From positions 558,001 through 622,000 of the forward strand of contig NZ_RAPZ01000011.1 of assembly GCF_003610375.1 (NCBI RefSeq): 64,000 bases of DNA, given 5' to 3'. Shown piece after piece: positions 38,128 through 45,801 of this stretch (positions are counted from its first letter, which is position 1; each line of letters begins with the position of its first letter). Origin of the DNA: Sphingomonas sp. PP-CC-1A-547 (lineage in GTDB: Bacteria; Pseudomonadota; Alphaproteobacteria; Sphingomonadales; Sphingomonadaceae). A program made the position numbers and the translations under genes. Under the pieces are notes generated by a model that saw nothing but the letters and a program-made list of their open reading frames with translations, had not been told where the DNA came from and did no database searches.

Positions 38128-39279
38128 TCACGTTCGAGGCAACTGCGACGTTGGATCGACGGGAGTCCGCCCCTTGCGCAGTTCGAAGTGCAGTTCGGGG
38201 CGATCCGCAAACCCCGTATCGCCCGACAGCGCGATCGTCTGGCCGCGCTTGACGCTCTGGCCGCGTTGCACGAGCAGCTTCGACGCGTGGCCATAGACGC
38301 TCGTCCAGCCGCCGCCGTGCTTGACGATTACCAGCCCGCCCAGCGCAGCGATGCCGTCGCCGACATAGGCGACGACGCCGTCAGCGGCCGCATGGATCGG
38401 GGTCGAGACCGGTACGGCGATCTTGATGCCGTCGTTGCGTTCGCCGCTGGCGCCGTGGCCGAAGCGTTTCACGACCTTGCCGTCGACCGGCCACAGGAAC
38501 CCGCCGCTCGCGAGACGCGCCGGCGCGGTGACGACCGCGTTCGACGGTAGCACGCGCCGCGGCGTCGCGATCGGTCTTGCCGGCGCCTGGTTGCTGGCAA
38601 GCGCGGGTTCGCCGCCAGTCAGAATATCGTCGATGGCGAGTGAGAAGGCGCGCGCGCGTTCCGATGCGCTTGTGGTGCCGCCGCTGGGCTCGCCAGGGAT
38701 CTGGATGCGCTGGTCGGCACGCAGCACGTAGGGTTCGACGAGCGCGTTGGCAGCGACGATCCGCGACCATTCGACCCCATACGCGCGGGCGATCGCGATG
38801 CCCGTCTCGCCGCGTCGGACCTGGTGATAGCGGCCGCCGGGAATCTGCAACCGCTGGCCGGCTTGGATCGAATAGGGCGATTCGAGGTCGTTCGCGCGCG
38901 CGATCGCTTCGAGGCTCGCACCGCTGCGATCGACCACGCGGCTTAACGTATCGCCGGGGCGGACCACATAGGTCGTGTCAGGGATCGTCTTCGCATCCGC
39001 GCTGACCGGCCGCGCCTCCCAGGCGGGGCGCGGGGCGGGCAGGGTGGTGACCTCGCCCGTGTCACGTCCGGGGATGTCCTGCGGCTGCCGGTCGTCACGC
39101 GGCGTATCCTCCCGCGGCGAATCGTCACGGGGACGCGGCGGATCGTCGCGGCGGGGCGGCGGATCGCGGTACGGACGCCGTGGCGGATTACCGTAGCCGG
39201 CGGGGTGATCGACGTGCGGAATGCACGCGGTCAGCATGAGCGTCGCCAGCGAAACCAGGACGCCCGCACGCCGCATCAA
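38128..39279 (-). CDS. nlpD: NlpD-like LysM/M23 lipoprotein, catalytic residues degenerate
   Basis: The 383-residue product has a lipoprotein signal (LTAC, Cys near residue 19), a Pro/Arg/Asp-rich linker (about 30-80), two LysM modules (about 105-150 and 152-200) and a C-terminal LytM/M23 domain (about 275-383). The zinc-ligand motif HxxxD reads NDGIK and the HxH motif reads ELHFE, so two or more metal ligands are missing. That fits NlpD or EnvC, which activate amidases rather than cut peptidoglycan. It overlaps surE by four bases, giving the order serS-surE-nlpD; an intervening pcm is absent. Confidence 0.9.
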   Translation of the reverse strand: MMRRAGVLVSLATLMLTACIPHVDHPAGYGNPPRRPYRDPPPRRDDPPRPRDDSPREDTPRDDRQPQDIPGRDTGEVTTLPAPRPAWEARPVSADAKTIPDTTYVVRPGDTLSRVVDRSGASLEAIARANDLESPYSIQAGQRLQIPGGRYHQVRRGETGIAIARAYGVEWSRIVAANALVEPYVLRADQRIQIPGEPSGGTTSASERARAFSLAIDDILTGGEPALASNQAPARPIATPRRVLPSNAVVTAPARLASGGFLWPVDGKVVKRFGHGASGERNDGIKIAVPVSTPIHAAADGVVAYVGDGIAALGGLVIVKHGGGWTSVYGHASKLLVQRGQSVKRGQTIALSGDTGFADRPELHFELRKGRTPVDPTSQLPRT

Positions 39280-40040
39280 CGATAGGCCTGCGTCAGCATG
39301 TCCATCGATTCGAAATGCGTGAGGTCGAGATGCAGCGGCGTGACCGAGACGTACCCCGCCGCGGTCGCTTCAAGGTCGGTCGCGGGCGCCGGCGTCTCGA
39401 CGGTTCGGCCAAGCGCGAACCAGTGATATTCGTAGCCGCGCGGATCGGTGTTGCTGACGATCTGCAACCGGCCATAATCGCGGAAACCCTGGCCGACGAC
39501 GCGCACGCCCTTCACCGCGTCGGCCGGGCCGGCGGGAAAGTTGATGTTGACCAGTGTGCGCGGAGGCAAGGGTGCGTCGACCAGTGGCCGCAGGACGCGC
39601 TCGCCCCAAGCCGCGGCGGCCTCGAACGGCACGCTATCGCCCATGCCTTCGCGGCTGTAGATCTGGCTCAGCGCGATCGACCGGATGCCGCCCAACGCGC
39701 CCTCCATCGCTGCCGAGACGGTGCCCGAATAGGTCACGTCCTCGGCCAGGTTCGCGCCCCGGTTGACGCCCGACAGGATCAGGTCGGGCGGGCAATCCTT
39801 CATGATCTTGGCAAGCGCCATCATCACCGCATCGGTCGGCGTGCCCGCGACGGCATACCGCTTCTCGCCGTGTTTCCGCACGCGGATCGGTCGCGACAGC
39901 GTGAGCGAATGCCCCGCGCCCGACTGTTCCTCCGCGGGTGCAACGATCCAGACGTCGTCGGACAAGGTTCGGGCAATCGTCTCCAGCACCTTCAGACCGG
40001 GCGCATGATAGCCGTCGTCGTTGGTCAGCAGGATCCGCAT
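39276..40040 (-). CDS. surE: 5'/3'-nucleotidase SurE
   Basis: SurE is a metal-dependent survival nucleotidase acting on nucleoside 5' and 3' monophosphates. The 254-residue product starts with the metal-binding [10 protein letters not shown] (Asp8, Asp9), followed by APAEEQSGAGHSLT and ILSGVNRGANLAEDVTYSGTV, all family landmarks. Its ATG overlaps the serS stop in TGATG and its stop overlaps the nlpD start, so serS, surE and nlpD are very probably one co-translated unit. Length is normal. Confidence 0.96.
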   Translation of the reverse strand: MRILLTNDDGYHAPGLKVLETIARTLSDDVWIVAPAEEQSGAGHSLTLSRPIRVRKHGEKRYAVAGTPTDAVMMALAKIMKDCPPDLILSGVNRGANLAEDVTYSGTVSAAMEGALGGIRSIALSQIYSREGMGDSVPFEAAAAWGERVLRPLVDAPLPPRTLVNINFPAGPADAVKGVRVVGQGFRDYGRLQIVSNTDPRGYEYHWFALGRTVETPAPATDLEATAAGYVSVTPLHLDLTHFESMDMLTQAYR

Positions 40041-41317
40041 CAGCGCTTGGGCTCCAACATGGTCAGTCCGCCGAGATACGGCTGGAGCACCGACGGCACC
40101 GCGACCGAGCCGTCCTCCTGCTGGTAATTCTCCAGCACCGCGACGAGCGTCCGCCCAACCGCGAGCGCGGAGCCGTTGAGCGTGTGGACGAACCGCGTGC
40201 CCTTCTCGCCCTCCGGCCGATAGCGTGCGTTCATCCGCCGCGCCTGGAAATCGGTGCAGGTCGAGACGCTGCTGATCTCGCGGTAGCGCGCCTGACCCGG
40301 CAGCCAGACTTCGAGATCATAGGTGCGTGCCGCGGTGAAGCCCATGTCGCCGGTGCATAGGAGCATCCGCCTGAACGGCAGCTGCAACGCATCGAGCACG
40401 CCCTCCGCGCACGCCGTCATGCGCTCATGCTCGGCCTCGGACATGTCGGGCGTGACGATCGAGACCATCTCGACCTTGTCGAACTGATGCTGGCGGATGT
40501 AGCCGCGCGTATCGCGACCCGCGGCGCCCGCCTCGGAGCGGAAGCACGGCGTCAGCGCGGTGAAGCGCAGCGGCAGTTCGGCTTCGCTCAGGATCTGTTC
40601 GCGGACGATGTTGGTGAGGCTCACCTCAGCGGTCGGAATCAGCCAGCGGCCATCGGTGGTGCGGAAGAGGTCTTCCGAGAATTTGGGCAGCTGGCCGGTG
40701 CCGAACACGGCCTCGTCGCGGACCAGCAACGGCGGCGAGACCTGCTCGAAGCCAGCGTCGGCGACATGATCGAGCATGAACTGGCCAAGCGCGCGTTGCA
40801 GCTTGGCGGCAGGCCCGCGGACCAACGTGAAGCGCGCGCCCGACATCGCCGCGCCGGTCTCGAAATCGAGGCCGATCGCAGGACCGATCGCGTCATGCTC
40901 GCGCGCCGTGAACGCGAACGTTGTCGGCGTTCCGCGCGTGTGGACGAGCGCATTGTCGTCCTCGCCACCGCCCTCGGGCACGTCAGCCGCGGGAAGGTTC
41001 GGGATCGCGGCCAGCATGGCCTGGAGTTCACTGCCAAGCCGCGCCTCATCGGCTTCCAGAGCGGGCAGCGCCTCCTTCAGGCTCGCGACCTCGGCCATCA
41101 GCGCCTGGGCCTTGGCCTCGTCCTTCTGTGCCTTGGCCTGGCCGATCGCCTTCGACAGTTCGTTGCGGCGGGTCTGCGCGCTCTGCGAGTCCGCGATCGT
41201 CGCGCGGCGCTGCTCGTCGAGCGTCACCAGCGAGGCGGACTGCGGTGCGACACCCCGCTTGGCGAGGGCGGCGTCGAAGGCGGCGGGATCGTCGCGGATC
41301 AGGCGTATGTCGTGCAT
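40040..41317 (-). CDS. serS: Seryl-tRNA synthetase
   Basis: This class II synthetase charges tRNA-Ser and tRNA-Sec. The 425-residue protein begins at ATG 41317 ([22 protein letters not shown]). Residues about 30-100 form the long antiparallel coiled coil that grips the tRNA-Ser variable arm ([21 protein letters not shown]). The catalytic core shows motif 2 ([21 protein letters not shown]) and motif 3 with [18 protein letters not shown] near the end. It leads the serS-surE-nlpD unit. Confidence 0.97.
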   Translation of the reverse strand: MHDIRLIRDDPAAFDAALAKRGVAPQSASLVTLDEQRRATIADSQSAQTRRNELSKAIGQAKAQKDEAKAQALMAEVASLKEALPALEADEARLGSELQAMLAAIPNLPAADVPEGGGEDDNALVHTRGTPTTFAFTAREHDAIGPAIGLDFETGAAMSGARFTLVRGPAAKLQRALGQFMLDHVADAGFEQVSPPLLVRDEAVFGTGQLPKFSEDLFRTTDGRWLIPTAEVSLTNIVREQILSEAELPLRFTALTPCFRSEAGAAGRDTRGYIRQHQFDKVEMVSIVTPDMSEAEHERMTACAEGVLDALQLPFRRMLLCTGDMGFTAARTYDLEVWLPGQARYREISSVSTCTDFQARRMNARYRPEGEKGTRFVHTLNGSALAVGRTLVAVLENYQQEDGSVAVPSVLQPYLGGLTMLEPKR

Positions 41318-41420
41318 GGCTGGGCTATGCCGACCGCTGGGGGCGTACGCAAGGCGGCGCAACCTCCCCGGTACGCGGCGCGTTCACCCCGCATACGCAT
41401 AGCGAAAAGGAGAGACACGC

Positions 41421-41861
41421 ATGCATCTTCCCCACAACTCCGTCGTGCTCGTCGCGGACGGCCGGAAAATGCTGTTCCTGCGCAACGAGGGGGACGCCGA
41501 GTTCCCCAATCTCGTCGTCGAGAAGGCGCAGGAGCAGGACAATCCGGCGACGCGCGACCAGGCGACAGATTCCGCTGGCCGTGCCTCGTCGCCACAGGGC
41601 GGTGTGCAGAGTTCGGTAGAGCCGACCGATTTCCACCAGATCGAGGAAGACCGCTTTGCCGCCGACGCGGCCGACTTTCTGAAGACCGGTGCGCTGAAGA
41701 ACAAATATGACTCGCTGATCGTGATCGCGCCGCCGAAGACGCTCGGCGAACTGCGCAAGCACTACCACAAGGAAGTCACCAGCCGCCTCAAGGGCGAACT
41801 CGACAAGGACCTGACCGGGCATCCGATCAAGGACATCGAGAAGGCCCTCATGAACGCCTGA
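41421..41861 (+). CDS. Host attachment family protein
   Basis: The 146-residue product matches the Host_attach family (proteins required for attachment to host cells, Agrobacterium AtsE-like): VVLVADGRKMLFLRN at the N-terminus, then FAADAADFLKTGALKNKYDSLIVIAPPKTLGELRKHY and the closing GHPIKDIEKALMNA. The name comes from a plant-attachment phenotype; the fold suggests a cytoplasmic protein related to the eRF1/Rv2629-type group, and a direct adhesive role is doubtful. AAAAGGAG lies before ATG 41421. A strong terminator follows. No partner genes. Confidence 0.88.
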   Translation: MHLPHNSVVLVADGRKMLFLRNEGDAEFPNLVVEKAQEQDNPATRDQATDSAGRASSPQGGVQSSVEPTDFHQIEEDRFAADAADFLKTGALKNKYDSLIVIAPPKTLGELRKHYHKEVTSRLKGELDKDLTGHPIKDIEKALMNA

Positions 41862-41875
41862 TCGCAGATCAAGAA

Positions 41876-41912
41876 AAAGGCCCCGTCGGAGGATCTCCGG
41901 CGGGGCCTTTTC
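41876..41912. terminator. Bidirectional rho-independent terminator
   Basis: GGCCCCGTCGGA pairs with TCCGGCGGGGCC and is flanked by AAAA on the left and TTTT on the right. It separates the host-attachment gene from the convergent Ser/Gly-rich gene. Confidence 0.88.
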
Positions 41913-41930
41913 TATGCGAAGTTCCAGAGG

Positions 41931-42953
41931 TTAAGCTGCAACCGCCTTCGTTTTGGCGAAACGCTTGCGCGCGACGAGCGCGGCGGCTGCTGCACCGAAC
42001 AGCAGCACCATCGGCGGAGCGGGAACGGGTGCCGGCGGACCGCCGCTTGATCCCGTGCTGCCACTCGAACTCGCGCTGCTTGCGCTCGACGCGCTGCTGG
42101 CACTGCTTGCGCTCGACCCACTGCCGGTCGAACCGCTGCTGCCCGAGGACGCGGAACTGCCCGACGATCCGTTCGAGCTCCAGCCACCAGTCGAGTTCCA
42201 GCCGCCGCTCGATCCCCAACCCTTGCTGCTCGATCCATAACCGGACGAACTACCGCTGCTGGCCGACGACGCGGAGGAGGCGGACGATGCCGACGATGCG
42301 CTGCTGGTCGAGGACGACACGTCGCCGCTCGATCCACCCGATGCCGACGAGACGTTGCCGCTCGATCCACCCGATGCGGACGATACGTTGCCGCTCGATC
42401 CACCGGTCGACGAGGTGCTGGAGACGGTCGCGCCCCCCGTGCTGGTCGACGACCCGCCGCTTGATGTCGAAGACGCGCCGCTGCTGGTCGACGATCCGCC
42501 GGTCGAGGTCGATCCGCCGCTCGACGTCGAGGAGATGACGATGCTCCCGCTCGATCCGCCGCTGCCACCGAAGCCGCCGCCAAAGCCACCACCGAACCCG
42601 CCGCCAAATCCGCCGGGCGTACCGAAGAACCCGCCGCTGCCGCCAACCGCGATCGGATCCGGACCCGCGCCGCCGCCGCCAATGTAGCCGGTGCCGACCG
42701 GAACCGGGACGGGCGCTGCGTTCGCGACCGTTACAACGGTCGGCGCGCACGTCTGTCGAGTCGTGGTGACCACGCGGCGGACGCGCGGCCGAGTCACGGC
42801 GGCGATCTGTGGTCGCGCGACACGCTTGACCAACACTCGCTTGGTATTGGCGGTTCGCTGCGGGCGCTCGGCGATATGCACCGCGCCGCCGCCGATCAAA
42901 GCGCCACCGCACGCGCACGCGCACAATTTCGCCAGGGCCATCCTCACCGACAT
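41931..42953 (-). CDS. Ser/Gly-rich low-complexity exported protein with PEP-CTERM-like tail
   Basis: From ATG 42953 the product has 340 residues. The N-terminus (MSVRMALAKLCACACGGALIGGG) is hydrophobic and cysteine-rich and may be a signal or anchor. After a basic segment come Gly/Phe repeats (GGFGGG), then about 170 residues of almost pure Ser/Gly/Thr/Ala repeats. The C-terminus PVPAPPMVLLFGAAAAALVARKRF resembles PEP-CTERM sorting signals (Pro motif, one helix, basic cluster), which exosortases process in exopolysaccharide-making bacteria. No exosortase gene is in the window. It is probably a surface or matrix protein. Repeats make length variable and prone to assembly error. Confidence 0.72.
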   Translation of the reverse strand: MSVRMALAKLCACACGGALIGGGAVHIAERPQRTANTKRVLVKRVARPQIAAVTRPRVRRVVTTTRQTCAPTVVTVANAAPVPVPVGTGYIGGGGAGPDPIAVGGSGGFFGTPGGFGGGFGGGFGGGFGGSGGSSGSIVISSTSSGGSTSTGGSSTSSGASSTSSGGSSTSTGGATVSSTSSTGGSSGNVSSASGGSSGNVSSASGGSSGDVSSSTSSASSASSASSASSASSGSSSGYGSSSKGWGSSGGWNSTGGWSSNGSSGSSASSGSSGSTGSGSSASSASSASSASSASSSGSTGSSGGPPAPVPAPPMVLLFGAAAAALVARKRFAKTKAVAA

Positions 42954-43360
42954 ATCGTCACTCTTTCGTTGCCGGCACCCTCGTGTTGCCGGATCCCCGT
43001 ACGCAGTATTCGGAACTGCTATCCGACTAACTGCAAAACAAAGCGTTAAGCGCAAGTGGCTTAACCACATTCCGGATGGTTAAACGAGGATTTACTTATG
43101 CGGAAACCAGTGCGTCATCGTTAACGTGCCGGGCTGGGACAAAGTATAGCCCAGGCATCCCGCGAATCCGTCCCGTGCCGAAAAACGCTGACGCGACATG
43201 CGTTATCCGGGCGCCGCAATAAAATGTCGGTTTCGGGGCAGAATGCGCAAGCGCTGTCGCTTGTGGTCGCATGCCCGTGAGACTATAGGCGCTTTCACCA
43301 TTTGGGGGCGGTCCTTGGAAATCAGCGAGGCTGATGCGACGGGGCCAGAGGGAGAGTGGT
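42954..43360. other. Non-coding gap with TTAA-rich regulatory segment
   Basis: This 407-base gap separates the divergent Ser/Gly-rich gene and dksA-like gene. Apart from the TTAA cluster near 43045-43095 I see no structured RNA, repeat or credible gene; the open frames here are short and overlap dksA. Confidence 0.6.
43045..43094. promoter_or_regulatory. TTAA cluster with a near-consensus CtrA box
   Basis: Three TTAA tetramers lie within 40 bases in otherwise GC-rich DNA. TTAA-N7-TTTA at 43080-43094 matches seven of eight bases of the CtrA consensus TTAA-N7-TTAA, and TTAACC...GGTTAA at 43061-43083 is an inverted repeat. It lies 92-141 bases upstream of the Ser/Gly-rich gene and could also serve dksA. 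Function is inferred only. Confidence 0.35.
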
Positions 43361-43831
43361 ATGGCGACCGTAATGAATCGTGTGGACGATACCGGGAATT
43401 CCAGTCGAGAGGCCGCCAACGACAGCGGCGAAGATGGTTATCGTCCAGACGCGGACGAGCCGTTCATGAGCTTGAAGCAACAGGCGTATTTCCGCCGCAA
43501 GCTTCAGGAGTGGAAGGAATCGATCCTGCGGGAGTCGCAGGAAACGCTTTCGCAGTTGCAGGTCGATTCGCTGCGTGAGGCGGATCTCACCGATCGTGCA
43601 TCGAGCGAAACCGACTGGTCGATCGAACTTCGCACGCGCGACCGTCAACGCAAACTCGTCTCCAAGATCGAAGCCGCGATCCGGCGGATCGACGAAGGCG
43701 AATATGGCTATTGCGAAGTCACCGGCGAGCCTATCAGCCTTGCGCGGCTTGAGGCACGACCGATCGCGACGATGACGGTCGAGGCGCAGGAACGGCACGA
43801 GCGTAACGAGAAGGTGTCGCGCGAGGATTGA
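43361..43831 (+). CDS. dksA: DksA/TraR family protein with one cysteine (zinc finger degenerate)
   Basis: DksA enters the RNA polymerase secondary channel and, with ppGpp, tunes transcription initiation. The 156-residue product has the coiled-coil tip motif DxxDxA (DLTDRA, Asp75, Asp78, Ala80), the block WSIELRTRDRQRKLVSKIE and the LARLEARP signature. Instead of the four zinc cysteines it has Cys118-x2-Thr121 and Thr139-x2-Ala142, so a standard zinc site is absent. One-cysteine DksA proteins are known in other alphaproteobacteria and can be functional without zinc. Start ATG 43361 has GAGGGAGAG upstream. Confidence 0.9.
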   Translation: MATVMNRVDDTGNSSREAANDSGEDGYRPDADEPFMSLKQQAYFRRKLQEWKESILRESQETLSQLQVDSLREADLTDRASSETDWSIELRTRDRQRKLVSKIEAAIRRIDEGEYGYCEVTGEPISLARLEARPIATMTVEAQERHERNEKVSRED

Positions 43832-43860
43832 TCGCGCCCACCGACGGGGAAGAGAAAGCT

Positions 43861-44280
43861 GTGTTCGATCATGGTAAAATCGGTCGCGGCATGAGCATCG
43901 ACACCGGGTCGCCCGGCGGCAACGAGAACCGGCGACAGCGTGAGCGGGACAGCCTGCTGCTGATCGCGCAGGTGAGGATCGGCGACGAGACGACTGCCCG
44001 CGATGCGAGGGTTCGTAATCTGTCCGAGACGGGTTTGATGGCCGAACTCGCCAAGGTCGTCGACGTCGGAACGCCGGTCACGGTATCACTGCGCGGGATC
44101 GGCGAAGTTGCCGGCACGGTCGCGTGGTGCACCGAGGGGCGGATGGGCATATCGCTCGCCTCGCCGATCGATCCGCTGCTCGTGCGCAAATCTCCCGGTG
44201 GGACCAAGCCCTCGTCGTCATCCTATACGGTCAAGGCGTCAGACAGCGCGTACGCTTTGCGCAATCCGAAACCACTGTAA
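43861..44280 (+). CDS. PilZ domain protein
   Basis: This PilZ protein of about 139 residues has the cyclic di-GMP signature RQRER (RxxxR) followed about 28 residues later by NLSETG, then a beta-strand core (VSLRGIGEVAGTVAWCTEGRMGISL) and a Ser-rich C-terminal tail. GTG 43861 has GGGGAAGAG upstream; ATG 43891 is an alternative, and TTG 43828 overlapping dksA is possible too. The tight spacing behind dksA suggests co-transcription. Target unknown. Confidence 0.85.
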   Translation: MFDHGKIGRGMSIDTGSPGGNENRRQRERDSLLLIAQVRIGDETTARDARVRNLSETGLMAELAKVVDVGTPVTVSLRGIGEVAGTVAWCTEGRMGISLASPIDPLLVRKSPGGTKPSSSSYTVKASDSAYALRNPKPL

Positions 44281-44330
44281 CTCCGGCTAGTGGCTCCCCG
44301 GATCGACCCGGGGAGCAGTATCGACGACCG

Positions 44331-44486
44331 TCATACGCTGACGATCTCTTCCTTCAGCCGCAGCTTCTGCTTCTTCAGGCTCGCCAACAGGTTCGCGTCG
44401 GGTAGCGGACGGTGCGTTTCGTCGGCGATCCGCTGCTCCAGCACGGCATGCTTGGTTTCCAGGGCTGTCTGATGAGTCGTCTGCAC
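44331..44486 (-). CDS. YdcH/DUF465 family small protein
   Basis: The 51-residue product starts at GTG 44486 with a strong AGGAGG nine bases upstream; the upstream ATG at 44531 has no such site. The sequence is a helical hairpin: a first helix (ALETKHAVLEQRIADE) and a second ending in LASLKKQKLRLKEEI, the DUF465 hallmark. Function is unknown in the family. A paralogue is encoded divergently at 44714. Confidence 0.82.
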   Translation of the reverse strand: MQTTHQTALETKHAVLEQRIADETHRPLPDANLLASLKKQKLRLKEEIVSV

Positions 44487-44713
44487 GGTGGGTTGCCTCC
44501 TGCATTCGGGTTGGGGAACTGAGTAAACCACTCCGTCATCGAAATGTCTTCATCGGAAACGGACCAAATCGATTGGTCGAACGATTTGGCGCGACGGACC
44601 GATCGTGCGCGGTGGGTCCCGATTCGTCGTGAAGTACGTTTTCGACCCCGGTCCGCCTTGCAGGGACGGTTTCGCACTCGCGCACTGCGCTGCGTTTGCT
44701 AAGGGCAGCGCAC

Positions 44714-44935
44714 ATGACGGCAGCCATCGGGGGGCGAGTGGACGACGCGCAGACCAGAGTTCGACTTGATTCATTGCGGATCGAGCATCGCGATCTCGAC
44801 GACGCGATCGCCGCCCTTGCGCAGGCGTCGACGCCAGATCAGTTGCAGATGGCGCGGCTCAAAAAGCGCAAATTGCGGCTTCGGGACGAAATTGCCTCGC
44901 TGGAAGACCTGCTGATTCCCGATATTATCGCGTGA
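44714..44935 (+). CDS. YdcH/DUF465 family small protein
   Basis: The 73-residue product (ATG 44714; ATG 44696 would add six residues) has the same helical hairpin as its divergent neighbour: RLDSLRIEHRDLDDAIAAL, then QMARLKKRKLRLRDEIASLED. It was probably produced by duplication with inversion, or by separate gain. Function unknown. It lies about 60 bases before the CtrA-like box and rcdA. Confidence 0.8.
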   Translation: MTAAIGGRVDDAQTRVRLDSLRIEHRDLDDAIAALAQASTPDQLQMARLKKRKLRLRDEIASLEDLLIPDIIA

Positions 44936-44992
44936 TTGCAACGTCCTAAACTGGAACGCGCACGTACTGGCGCATTTTGGGACAGGTGATGG

Positions 44993-45007
44993 TTAGCGCG
45001 TCGTTAA
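44993..45007 (+). promoter_or_regulatory. Candidate CtrA-binding box upstream of rcdA
   Basis: TTAG-CGCGTCG-TTAA matches seven of eight bases of the CtrA consensus TTAA-N7-TTAA, inside the palindrome-like GGTTAGCGCGTCGTTAACC. It lies 43 bases before ATG 45051 (25 before GTG 45033). Confidence 0.5.
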
Positions 45008-45050
45008 CCTCTCTGGATGGCGTCCGGCCGGTGTGCCATTTGTCCAATCG

Positions 45051-45512
45051 ATGACCCACGCCGGCTATGAATCGCGGATGCAGCGCCGCCTGATCGACGC
45101 TCTGTACAGCGAAGCGATGCTGCTGGCCGACGAGGCTCGGACCTATTTCGACGAAGCCGGCCGGGTCGAACGCGAGGCGCTCGATCCGCTGATCCGGGTC
45201 AGCTTCAGCTGCGAATCGCTCAAGGTGACGACCCGGCTGATGCACGTCATCGCGTGGCTGCTGACGCAACGCGCGGTCCAAGCGGGGGAGCTACGGCCCC
45301 GGGACGCGCTCGATCCCTCGCGGCGGCTGGGCGATGCGCCGATCACTGACGCCGCGCTGCTCGCGATGCTGCCGACGCGCGCGCGCGAGATGATCGGGTC
45401 CAGCACCGATCTCCATCGACGCGTGGCCCTGATGGACGAGGCGCAGGATATGCCGGAGGTAATCGCGAGCCCGGTTCGGTCGATGCAGAAGCGGATTGCC
45501 AACGCGTTCTAG
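45051..45512 (+). CDS. rcdA: RcdA-like protein (DUF1465), CtrA-degradation adaptor
   Basis: The 153-residue product (ATG 45051; GTG 45033 would add six residues) belongs to DUF1465, the family of Caulobacter RcdA. The core ESLKVTTRLMHVIAWLLTQRAV is the conserved helix of the family. In Caulobacter RcdA works with CpdR and PopA to deliver CtrA to ClpXP at the stalked pole. The C-terminal part (from about residue 90) is diverged, as is usual. With DivL in the same window this supports a complete CtrA circuit. The ribosome site is poor at either start. Confidence 0.85.
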   Translation: MTHAGYESRMQRRLIDALYSEAMLLADEARTYFDEAGRVEREALDPLIRVSFSCESLKVTTRLMHVIAWLLTQRAVQAGELRPRDALDPSRRLGDAPITDAALLAMLPTRAREMIGSSTDLHRRVALMDEAQDMPEVIASPVRSMQKRIANAF

Positions 45513-45616
45513 GGCGCTGAGTTTTATCTCGGCGGCAGGGCGGCCCGCTGCGCGCTTCATCATCACGGAGAGTTTGGGTTCGGGGAGGGGGCAAACTCAC
45601 CCCGTAAAATCGGCAA

Positions 45617-45693
45617 TGGTCGGGGCGATAGGATTCGAACCTACGACCCCTGGACCCCGAGACCAGTGCGCTACCAGACTGCGCCACGCCCCG
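45617..45693 (-). tRNA. tRNA-Pro (anticodon CGG)
   Basis: Read on the minus strand, the acceptor CGGGGCG pairs with CGCCCCG, followed by A73 and an encoded CCA. The D arm is GCGC...GCGC, the T arm is GTAGG-TTCGAAT-CCTAT. The anticodon loop C-T-CGG-G-G gives anticodon CGG. The anticodon stem CTGGT/TCCAG has a T-T mismatch at 31-39, which is unusual but leaves four pairs. Confidence is high for tRNA-Pro and good for the anticodon. Confidence 0.92.
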
Positions 45694-45801
45694 ACAACAT
45701 TGCCGGTGAGCGCCCTAGCCGCGACATCCCGAACGTTCAAGACAATTATGGAGTGTGTCCGCGATCTATCGCGCACGCGGTGTCGCTGCTAGGAGCGCGC
45801 C

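Noticed and set aside
42030..42560. Possible CRISPR or tandem-repeat array
   Set aside because: The repetition is the Ser/Gly codon repeat of the low-complexity protein; units vary in length and there are no constant repeats with unique spacers.
43096..43419. Minus-strand frame of 107 codons
   Set aside because: It overlaps the dksA start and its promoter, has no ribosome site and no family character.
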